Shown piece after piece: positions 1 through 7,251 of a stretch of 64,000 nt of DNA. The stretch's first letter is position 1. Each line of letters starts with the position of its first letter. The notes beneath the pieces were generated by a model. That model saw only the letters and a program-made list of their open reading frames with translations, searched no databases and was not told where the DNA came from. The translations under genes and the position numbers were made by a program. The DNA lies in NCBI RefSeq assembly GCF_023913515.1, contig NZ_CP099391.1:3286001-3350000 (forward strand), read 5' to 3'. This DNA comes from Natronococcus sp. CG52 (GTDB taxonomy: Archaea; Halobacteriota; Halobacteria; Halobacteriales; Natrialbaceae).

Positions 1-393
1 GTGGCTGCGCGTCCAGTCGGCCATGAAGGGTGCGATGATCGACTCGCTGGTCGGGCGCACGGCCAGTCGCTCCTCGAGTTCCTCGTGGCCGCCGTGGGTC
101 ACCCACGCGACCTCGGGGTCGAACCCCTCGACGATGTCCTTCTCGCGCTCGAGGTAACTCTCCGGGATGAACATCGGGAAGTAGACGTTGTCGACGTCGG
201 TTTCCTTGAACCAGCCGTCGAGCGTGTCCTGGAGCGATTCCCACAGCGCGTAGCCGCGAGGCTTCGTGACGATGAACCCGCCCATCGGCGCGTAGTCCGC
301 GAGATTCGCCTTCTGGACGACCTCGGCGTACCACTCGCCGGGTTTGTGCGATTTCGACTCGGTGATCCCGAGCTCTTGACTCTCGTCGCTCAT
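1..393 (-). CDS. proS: Prolyl-tRNA synthetase, N-terminal part (runs off the window)
   Basis: Charges tRNA-Pro in the cytoplasm. The visible 131 residues begin MSDESQELGITESKSHKPGE and contain the class II synthetase hallmarks of ProRS: GGFIVTKPRGYALWE, the stretch with FPMFIPESYLERE, and the RPTSE motif near residue 118. The start is the ATG read leftwards from 393. A TTTAA TATA-like box at about 419-423 lies close to 28 nt upstream, which suggests a leaderless transcript. The gene is divergent from the quinone oxidoreductase on its right. The C-terminal two thirds lie outside the window. Confidence 0.95.
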   Translation of the reverse strand, partial: MSDESQELGITESKSHKPGEWYAEVVQKANLADYAPMGGFIVTKPRGYALWESLQDTLDGWFKETDVDNVYFPMFIPESYLEREKDIVEGFDPEVAWVTHGGHEELEERLAVRPTSESIIAPFMADWTRSH

Positions 394-585
394 GCCTCGA
401 AAATCAGTCAGCGCGGTCTTAAACCATGCGAAGGTGTGCGAGCGCGTCGTCGCTGTCCGAGGATCGAGATTTCGGCTTCCTCCCGGTTTCGTGATCGGAC
501 GGCCGCTCCGTCGAGTCGGAGAAACTCTCAGCTGAGGGTTTCCAGTTGTCGAATCTTTATGCACACGGGTTACAACCGGTGTTCT

Positions 586-1557
586 ATGAGGGCAATCGAG
601 ATAACGGAGTACGGTGACGCCGAGACGCTCGAGGTCGTCGACCGCGACGCGCCGGAACCGGACGCCGGCGAGGTCCGTCTCGAGGTCGAAGCCGCGGGCA
701 TCAACTTCGCGGACATCATGCAACGCCGGGGTCTCTACCCGGGCGGTCCGGAGGCGCCGTACGCCCCCGGCATGGAGGCCGCGGGAACGATCGACGCGAC
801 CGGCGAAGGCGTCGGCCTCGACGAGGGCGACCGCGTCGTCGGAATGCTCGACCGCGGTGGTTACGCGGAGTACGCCACCGCGAACGCCCGGATGCTCTTT
901 CCGATCCCGGAGGGGATGGGCTTCGAGGAGGCCGCCGGCTTCCCCGTCCAGTACCTCACCGCCCACAGCTGCCTGTTCGAGTGGGCCGGACTCGAGGAGG
1001 GCGAGACCGTACTGATCCAGGCCGCCGCGGGCGGCGTCGGCACGGCTGCCGTCCAGCTGGCCTCGAACGCCGGCGCGGAGGTGTTCGGCACCGCGAGCAC
1101 CGAAGAAAAGCTCGAGCTCGCCGCCGACCTCGGCTGCGATCACCCGATCAACTACACTGAGACGGATTTTCGGGACGTCGTCAATCGGGAAACCGACGGC
1201 GAGGGCGTCGACCTCGTCTTAGAGAGCGTCGGCGACGACGTCTTCGAACGGAGCCTCGACGCGATGACCCACTTCGGGCGGATGGTCACCTACGGCGTCG
1301 CGAGCGGCGTTCCCGCCAGCGCCGAGAACAGGCGGCTGCTCTTCGAGAACAAGACCGTGAAGGGATTCCACCTCGGCCGGGCCTCCTACCACGATCCGGG
1401 CAAGATCGCGAAGGCCGTCCCCGAACTCACGCAGGGGCTGACGAGCGGCGACCTCGAGGTGATAATCGGCGAGTCGTTCGCGCTCGAGGACGCGGCCGAG
1501 GCTCACCGGTACATCGAGGATCGCAAGAGCTCCGGAAAAGTGCTGTTGAAGCCGTGA
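586..1557 (+). CDS. Quinone oxidoreductase, zinc-independent MDR family
   Basis: NAD(P)H-dependent reduction of quinones or enones by a medium-chain dehydrogenase/reductase of 323 aa. The start MRAIEITEYG at 586 is chosen over the much longer upstream frame because family homology begins here and a TATA-like TCTTTAT lies about 28 nt upstream (553-560). The N-terminal GroES-like domain has the RRGLYP and APGMEAAGTI motifs. The Rossmann part has QAAAGGVGTAAVQLA around residues 145-160. The Cys and His zinc ligands of alcohol dehydrogenases are absent, as expected for quinone reductases. The exact substrate cannot be read from sequence. Confidence 0.9.
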   Translation: MRAIEITEYGDAETLEVVDRDAPEPDAGEVRLEVEAAGINFADIMQRRGLYPGGPEAPYAPGMEAAGTIDATGEGVGLDEGDRVVGMLDRGGYAEYATANARMLFPIPEGMGFEEAAGFPVQYLTAHSCLFEWAGLEEGETVLIQAAAGGVGTAAVQLASNAGAEVFGTASTEEKLELAADLGCDHPINYTETDFRDVVNRETDGEGVDLVLESVGDDVFERSLDAMTHFGRMVTYGVASGVPASAENRRLLFENKTVKGFHLGRASYHDPGKIAKAVPELTQGLTSGDLEVIIGESFALEDAAEAHRYIEDRKSSGKVLLKP

Positions 1558-1710
1558 TCTGACCGGACGGAAGTTCGGTTACGCAGCCGGTACTGCACCG
1601 ACCGCACCGGTGGCCACGACTACCAACATCCGTCGACGACGTGTGTCAATCATCGGGATGGTCGTCGCTACCCGCTAGTAGCCGAAGCGGATTGACGGTA
1701 CGAGTACGAT

Positions 1711-1828
1711 ATAGTACCAACTGAAACGGGTTCCACACCGATCGCACAGCCGTCGTGGGCGGGGTCGGTGGTGTCGACCTCGAGATGACGTCGATCGGGT
1801 GTGCACCGACTGTCAGTGGCTACTATAG
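1711..1828 (+). repeat. Inverted-repeat element family A, copy 1 (diverged core)
   Basis: A 118-bp element bounded by ATAGTACCAACTGAAACG on the left and TCAGTGGCTACTATAG on the right, with inner arms CACACCGATCGCAC and GATCGGGTGTGCA. The same ends recur at 13315, 17496, 22761 and 29934. Its core is the most diverged of the five. It lies between the convergent quinone oxidoreductase and Nudix genes, 49 nt past the Nudix stop. It may act as a bidirectional transcription end or be a MITE-like element; no protein is encoded. Confidence 0.85.
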
Positions 1829-1877
1829 CAACGCGGACGACTGGAGACCGGTCGACTCGCCGCACAGCCGCGAGCGC

Positions 1878-2387
1878 TCAACAGTTCGACGGGAAGGAGA
1901 CGTCCCACTCGAGCACGTGATCCGCGAAGTTGGCCTCGTCGAGCGGTTCGCCCCCGACGAACCGGAACTCGCCGATGACCGTGTCGCCCTCGAGGACGCC
2001 GGGGAGCCAGAGCTGGTCGTCCTCCCACATCCGGTCGTAGGGAACGTCGTCGACGGCGAACCACTCCGGGCGGGCCTCCTCGGACGCTCGCGGTTCGCCC
2101 GTGAACGCCCCGGTGCGGAACACGTGACAGAACGTGTGGGCCTCGTCGTCGAGCACGAACGAGAGTTCGCCCGCTTTCTCGAGGTCGGCCGGATCGACCT
2201 CGAGGCCGACCTCCTCGTGCGTCTCGCGGACGGCACACTCGCGGGGCGTCTCGCCGCCCTCGAGTTTTCCGCCGGGTCCGTTGTACCACCCCTCGCCGAG
2301 GCCGCGGCGTTTCTCGATCAGGAGCACCTCGTCGTCGCAGTCGCCGCTTCCGTCGCGGAGCGGAAAGCAGAGCGTCGCCTCGATCAT
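1878..2387 (-). CDS. Nudix hydrolase, MutT/8-oxo-dGTP diphosphatase-like
   Basis: Hydrolyses a nucleoside diphosphate linked to another moiety, probably an oxidised nucleotide; it acts in the cytoplasm. The 169-aa protein carries a complete Nudix box near residues 40-62: G, KLEGGE, TPRECAV, RE, THEEVGL. The flanking PGGKLEGG and WYNGPGG resemble MTH1/MutT-type enzymes rather than ADP-ribose pyrophosphatases. The gene is transcribed alone, away from the helicase operon. A TTAAATAAA stretch at 2408-2416 upstream of the start is a plausible TATA region. Confidence 0.9.
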   Translation of the reverse strand: MIEATLCFPLRDGSGDCDDEVLLIEKRRGLGEGWYNGPGGKLEGGETPRECAVRETHEEVGLEVDPADLEKAGELSFVLDDEAHTFCHVFRTGAFTGEPRASEEARPEWFAVDDVPYDRMWEDDQLWLPGVLEGDTVIGEFRFVGGEPLDEANFADHVLEWDVSFPSNC

Positions 2388-2437
2388 ACCCGCGCGTTCG
2401 TCCGGGGTTAAATAAACGCGTTCGATCGCCCGTCGTC

Positions 2438-2547
2438 ATACTGTCAGACAGAAGTCAGTGAGAAGTCGGTCGCTCGAACTCGGCCGTCTCCGAAGGCGAC
2501 GACCGACTATTCGCGACCGATCTTCAAATTGTTCTGTCCGACAGTAT
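2438..2547. repeat. Inverted-repeat element B, 110 bp
   Basis: The left arm ATACTGTCAGACAGAA (2438-2453) is matched in reverse complement by TTCTGTCCGACAGTAT (2532-2547) at 15 of 16 positions, with 78 bp between. The right arm reaches the first base of the helicase stop codon. No second copy was seen in this window. It is MITE-like in form or could be a long terminator hairpin; a target-site duplication was not recognised. Confidence 0.65.
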
Positions 2548-5500
2548 CAGTCGTCGTCCGCGGACTCGGCGTACTCGTCGGGCGCACACCCCAGCGAGCG
2601 GTGTGGACAGAACCGACAGTGCTCCCCCGGGCTGATCTCGCGGTACGACGGGTCGTCGACCGCCTCGAGCGCCTCGTGGACCGACGCCCACTCGGGTAGC
2701 TCGTCGGGATCGAAGAGGTCGACTCGAGGGCCGTCGACCGCACCGACGTAGACGTAGCCGACGGCCGAAACGGGTTCGTCGAACCGCCGACGGCAGGCGC
2801 GGGCGTACAGCGCGAGCTGGGCGGCATCCGCGGCGTCGATCCGGTCGGCGGTCGCCTTGTAGTCGAGCACGGCGATGCCGCCCCCATCGTCCTCGTCGAT
2901 CGGCGGAAGCCGCCGGACCGAGTCCACGTAGCCGACGACGTCGCCGGTAACGCCGTCGACGTCTCCCAGCGTGAACGGCAACTCCGCGGCGAGCGAGTCC
3001 CAGTCGGCGACCGGCCGGTCGTAGCCCGGCGCGGTCGCCTCGAAGTAGCGATCCACGCAGGCGAGGACGGCCTCGCGGTGCTCGAGCAGCCCCTGCGCAG
3101 TGAGCTGTCGGGAGGCGGCCTCGCGCCAGGCCGCTCGCGTCTCGTACTCCCGGTGGAACGCCTCCTCGGCGACGTCGTGGAAGACGGAGCCGACGACTCG
3201 CGCGCCGGAACTGGTCTCGGTTTCCGGGTCCCGGATCGGCCGTCCGTCGGCGCCGGTGACGACGGGGTCGTCGACCGCTCGCACGACGTGATCGAGGTAG
3301 TGTTTGCGCGGACAGCTATCGTGGGTCTCCATCGCCGTGTAACTGTGGCGCATCGCGACGGGGAGCTCACCGGCGTCCGAAAGCGCCCGGACCGGGAACC
3401 GGACGGTCTCCGAGGACAGGGCGGACGGTCGTCGACCGCCGGGCACCCGAAGTCGCGGTTCGACCTCGTCGCGAGCGTGACTCGCCGCGTCCGCGGCCGG
3501 GAGGAGGTTGCCGTGCCGGAGCAGCCGGCCGAGCCGGTGGACGGTCTCGATCGCCTCGCGAGTCTCGAGCGGTTCGACCGGTCGATCGTCGTAGCCGGCG
3601 TAGTAGGTGATCGTTCCCGGCCGCTCGTCGGCGGCGAGCGCAACTTCGTCGGTTCGGTCCACGACCGTCCGCGGGTACGTCTCGCGCACCCGTTCGAAGC
3701 TCTCGGTCAGCGTCGACCAGAGATCCATCCGCTGGCCGGTTACCGACCAGTCGATCGCCGGCGCGAGGCACGCTTCCGCGGTCGAGGCCGCGAGCTCGGT
3801 CTCGTCGCCGTCGTACTCGTAGTCGGAGCCGAACACGAAGAGGTGGTTTTCCGCCCGGGTGAGCGCGACGTGGAGCACGCGCCACTCCTCGCCGACGGTT
3901 TCGGTCGCGAGATCCGCGAGCAGGGGCGACTCGACGTCGTCGTCGAGCGTCGCGGCGAGCAGCCGGTAGCGGGCGCGCCGGGCGTAGTCGCCGTCGACGC
4001 ACCACTCCTCGTCAGAGAGGTAGGGGGCGAGTACGGTGTCGAACTCGAGCCCCTTCGCCTGGTGGACCGTCATCACGTCGACGCCATCCGCCGACTGCGT
4101 GCCCCGGGTTCGGTCGCTCTCGCTGCCGCGGAGCGTTCCCTCGAGCGCGTCGACGACCTCCGCCGAGAGGGTCTGTACCACGGTCTCGGGATCGTAGCGC
4201 TCGACGAACCGTTCGATCCGCTCGAGGTCGGTCCGTTCCTCGCTCGTGAGGAACCACTCGAGGCGGGTGAGCTCGCGAAACCGCGCGAGAAAGCCCGACA
4301 GCGGGTAGACGTCGCGCATCGTCTCCAGTTCCTCGAGGTGATCGCGCGACCGCTCGAGTCGGTCTCTCGCCTCGAGCGCGTCGGCGTCGACCTCGAAGAC
4401 GGCGTCGTACAGCGATCCGGACCGACCCTGCAGGGTCGCCAGGTCGGCTTCCGGAAGCCGGTAGCGGTACAGGAGGACCCGCCGGAGGTGCGCGTCCGCA
4501 TCCGAATCGACCAGCACGCGGAGATACGAGAGGAGCGTCCGGATGCCGGGCGAGATCTCGCCGCGCGGGGAGCCCGAAATCTCGTAGGGGATCTGCCGGT
4601 CCCGAAGCTCGTCGGCAATCGCCTGGGCGTGTCGGTTGGTGCGGACGATGACCGCGACGTCCTCCAGCGTCCGCTGCGGGACGTTCTCGCACGCTCCGTT
4701 GAGGAGTCTCGAGACCGTCGTCGCGACCTGTTCGGCCGTCGAGGGCGCTATCTCGTCGCTCTCGATCTTCACGACACGATCCGGCGGCTCGTCCTCGTCG
4801 TACGCGCCCGGCGTGCGGCCGTCCTCCCGGAGCGTCTTCGCGGACTGCGGCCCGTAGTCGCAGCGGTTGGTCAGATCGAGGATCTCCTGACGGGATCGAA
4901 AGTTGAGCTCGAGTTCGATCGCCTCGTGGTCGTCGTAGGCGTCGGCGAGCCGGTCGAGTCCCTCCCGATCGGTGCCGCGCCAGCCGTATATCGCCTGGTC
5001 CTTGTCGCCGATCGCGAGCAGCTCCGGCCGGTCGGGACCGGCCGTCAGCTCGGTGATGAGTCCGAACTGCGTCTCGTCGGTGTCCTGGAACTCGTCGCAG
5101 TAGACCTGTTCCCACTGACCCGTGATCTCGCTCGCGACGGCGTCGTCCTCGAGCAGTCTCGTCGCCGTTCGCACCAGTTCGTCGAAGTCGAAGACCCGCT
5201 CCTGCTCGAGGCGGGCGTGGTAATCCGCGTACACCTCGGTGTAGTGGCGAGCGAGCCGGAGGAACTCGACGTAGTGTTTCAGGCGACCGAACGGCGTCTG
5301 TTCGATGCGACCGGTCGCCGCCCCCCAGATCTGGTTGCCGAACAGCGCTCGCGGAAGGTGTTTCGTGGTCGGCTCCTCGAGCGAGAGCGCATCGATCGTG
5401 TTCGTCACGCAGGTCTGGAGGACCCGCAGGTAGCGGTCGACGTCCCGGACCACGTCGTCCTCGCGGAACGGCGCCGGGGCCTCGGCGATCTTCTCCCGAC

Positions 5501-6215
5501 AGTAAGTGAGGAGCGTGCCGTACTCGACCAGGGCCTCGCGGGCGGCGTCGGCGTGCTCGTCGCGGTTGAAGAAGCGCAGCGCCTCGTTGTCGAAGGAGAG
5601 TTCCTCCTCGGCGGTTCGCTCGAGCCAGAGGACGAACTCGTTGCACAGCTCGAGGGTGCGAACGTCGGGCAACTGGTCGCGGAGCTCCGCCGGCATGACG
5701 TCCTCCTGGCTTATCGCCTGGATGAACCGGTCGACGGCGTCGGCGAGTTCGGTCGGCGAGCCGTCGCCCGCCGACGAGGACGCGAACTCGTACTCGCGCT
5801 CGGCGAGGAGTCGGCCGACGATCCGGCGGCGTTTCCGTTCGGTGACGACCTCGAACTCGGGCGAGTAGCCGAGGTAGTAGGCGTACTCGCCGACGAGGCG
5901 ATAACAGAGGGAGTGGTAGGTGGAGACGTCGATGGCCGCCGCGGCCTCGGGGTCGAGTCGCTCGGCGACCGCCTCCCGGATGCTGGCCGCGGCCTCGTTG
6001 GCGAACGTCACCACCAGCACGTCGTCGGGGTCGACGGCGTCGCGCTCGATAGCGCGCTCGAGTCGCATGAGCATCGTCGTCGTCTTCCCGGTCCCGGCCC
6101 CCGCGTCGACGGACGTACAGGCCCGCCGGCTGTCGATCACCGCGCGCTGGTTGCCCCGCGGCTCGAGTTCCTCGGGGCCGCCGTCGTGCACGTCGGACGC
6201 GTCGGGATCAGCCAT
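2547..6215 (-). CDS. UvrD/AddA-like helicase fused to Fe-S PD-(D/E)XK nuclease
   Basis: A 1222-aa ATP-dependent helicase-nuclease expected to process DNA ends. SF1A helicase motifs are complete: Walker A GAGTGKTTT at about 39-47, DEFQDTDETQF at 374-384, GDKDQAIYGWRG at 403-414, ELNFRSR at 436, VMTVHQAKGLEFD, and the VALTRAENHLF motif VI. The last ~240 residues form a RecB-type nuclease: a first Cys in ETHDSCPRKHYL, the catalytic His in GSVFHDVAEEAF, GYVDS, VLDYKAT, QLALYA, then CRFCPHRSLGC giving the Cys set of an AddB/Cas4 iron-sulfur staple. The start overlaps the stop of the upstream nuclease-like gene by 8 nt. It is the third gene of the operon. Confidence 0.9.
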   Translation of the reverse strand: MADPDASDVHDGGPEELEPRGNQRAVIDSRRACTSVDAGAGTGKTTTMLMRLERAIERDAVDPDDVLVVTFANEAAASIREAVAERLDPEAAAAIDVSTYHSLCYRLVGEYAYYLGYSPEFEVVTERKRRRIVGRLLAEREYEFASSSAGDGSPTELADAVDRFIQAISQEDVMPAELRDQLPDVRTLELCNEFVLWLERTAEEELSFDNEALRFFNRDEHADAAREALVEYGTLLTYCREKIAEAPAPFREDDVVRDVDRYLRVLQTCVTNTIDALSLEEPTTKHLPRALFGNQIWGAATGRIEQTPFGRLKHYVEFLRLARHYTEVYADYHARLEQERVFDFDELVRTATRLLEDDAVASEITGQWEQVYCDEFQDTDETQFGLITELTAGPDRPELLAIGDKDQAIYGWRGTDREGLDRLADAYDDHEAIELELNFRSRQEILDLTNRCDYGPQSAKTLREDGRTPGAYDEDEPPDRVVKIESDEIAPSTAEQVATTVSRLLNGACENVPQRTLEDVAVIVRTNRHAQAIADELRDRQIPYEISGSPRGEISPGIRTLLSYLRVLVDSDADAHLRRVLLYRYRLPEADLATLQGRSGSLYDAVFEVDADALEARDRLERSRDHLEELETMRDVYPLSGFLARFRELTRLEWFLTSEERTDLERIERFVERYDPETVVQTLSAEVVDALEGTLRGSESDRTRGTQSADGVDVMTVHQAKGLEFDTVLAPYLSDEEWCVDGDYARRARYRLLAATLDDDVESPLLADLATETVGEEWRVLHVALTRAENHLFVFGSDYEYDGDETELAASTAEACLAPAIDWSVTGQRMDLWSTLTESFERVRETYPRTVVDRTDEVALAADERPGTITYYAGYDDRPVEPLETREAIETVHRLGRLLRHGNLLPAADAASHARDEVEPRLRVPGGRRPSALSSETVRFPVRALSDAGELPVAMRHSYTAMETHDSCPRKHYLDHVVRAVDDPVVTGADGRPIRDPETETSSGARVVGSVFHDVAEEAFHREYETRAAWREAASRQLTAQGLLEHREAVLACVDRYFEATAPGYDRPVADWDSLAAELPFTLGDVDGVTGDVVGYVDSVRRLPPIDEDDGGGIAVLDYKATADRIDAADAAQLALYARACRRRFDEPVSAVGYVYVGAVDGPRVDLFDPDELPEWASVHEALEAVDDPSYREISPGEHCRFCPHRSLGCAPDEYAESADDD

Positions 6216-7251
6216 CGAAGCGCACCTCCGTCGCCAGGTAGTCCTGACAGCAGACGGTGTAGCCGCAGTCCGGACAGGCGTGGCGCTCGATCTGTTCCCA
6301 CTGCGCGCTCGGATCGAACGATCCGGCGACGACGGCGCCGGCGACGTCGTCGAGCCGGGAGTCGACCGTCTCGTTTCGGTGCTCGTGTGTCATTCCGTAG
6401 GTGTGATGGTCGAGGTAGACGTCGGTGAGATCGATCGGCTTGAGCGTCGTCTCGACGGTGTTCCGTACCCAGTTGACCGCGGTCCCCGTTCGATCGGCGA
6501 GCGGAATCTGGACGTACCGGCAGGTTCGATCCCCGAGTTCGAGGTCGTCGCGCAGGTTCCGGAGCCCGTCGAGGACGACGGCCGTCTCGAAGAGCGCGCC
6601 GACGGCCTGCGGTTCGAACGACTCCGCGTCGGGATCGAAGTGGTCGACGAACAGGCCGGCGACGTCTCCCTCCCACTCCGACCGGTAGCGCAGGAGTCCG
6701 AGCGGCGCGAGCGTCGGCACGAACCGGACGCCGACGAGCGCGGCGCCGTCGCCGTAGACGTAGTCGACGGACGCGTCAATTCGAACGTGCCCCGGGTCCG
6801 TCTCTTCCTCGGTCTCGGCCGCCGCGGGGAGCGAGCGCGTGCTCGCGAGCGGCAGCTTCGGCCCGACGAACTCGCCGTCGGGAGCCGTCTCCTCGAGTCG
6901 GGAGATTCCCGCCGCGTGGTCGTCGCCGAACCGTTCGAGGTAGGCCTCGAGCGTCGCCTCGAGAATCGCCAGTTCGTGGCGACGCTGCGCCCGCGAGTGG
7001 AACCGCTCGTCGTGTCCGCGCCACAGCTCCGAGAGCCGACTCGAGGCCGCGGCCTCGAGTCGTTCGGGATCGGTCTTCCCGCGCCGTAGCGCGTCGCAGA
7101 CGGCCGTCCGCAGAAGGGCGACGCGGTCTCGTGTCGGCCGTTCGTCGTCGTCGCGCTCGAGGTCGTGGACGCGGGCGAACTCGTACCGCCGCGGGCAGTG
7201 GAGGTAGGTCTCGAGACCGTCCGCCGTGAGCGTCGGGAAGGCGTCAGTCAT
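6208..7251 (-). CDS. RecB/AddB-like nuclease-fold protein, apparently catalytically dead
   Basis: A 347-aa protein starting MTDAFPTLTADGLETYLHCP; this ATG overlaps the stop of the upstream gene by 8 nt. The opening LxxYLxCPRRYEFA is the classic first helix and first Cys of RecB/AddB/Cas4 nucleases. The end holds HACPDCGYTVCCQDYL, which completes an Fe-S type Cys set. Where active relatives have DxK after a GxVD strand, this one reads YVYGDGAALVGVRFV, with no acidic-x-Lys, and no GxxxH motif is visible. It is probably a structural or DNA-binding subunit corresponding to the C-terminus of AddB. Family assignment is moderately sure; loss of activity is inference. Confidence 0.75.
   Translation of the reverse strand: MTDAFPTLTADGLETYLHCPRRYEFARVHDLERDDDERPTRDRVALLRTAVCDALRRGKTDPERLEAAASSRLSELWRGHDERFHSRAQRRHELAILEATLEAYLERFGDDHAAGISRLEETAPDGEFVGPKLPLASTRSLPAAAETEEETDPGHVRIDASVDYVYGDGAALVGVRFVPTLAPLGLLRYRSEWEGDVAGLFVDHFDPDAESFEPQAVGALFETAVVLDGLRNLRDDLELGDRTCRYVQIPLADRTGTAVNWVRNTVETTLKPIDLTDVYLDHHTYGMTHEHRNETVDSRLDDVAGAVVAGSFDPSAQWEQIERHACPDCGYTVCCQDYLATEVRFDG

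Noticed and set aside
1-585. N-terminal extension of the quinone oxidoreductase frame to the window start
   Set aside because: The extension runs antisense through proS and has no similarity to oxidoreductases; a TATA box and the family start both point to 586.
3078-6428. A 1116-residue open frame on the plus strand opposite the helicase
   Set aside because: It is the antisense shadow of the UvrD-like gene in GC-rich DNA: composition is Arg/Val/Glu-heavy with no domains, while the minus strand encodes complete helicase motifs.
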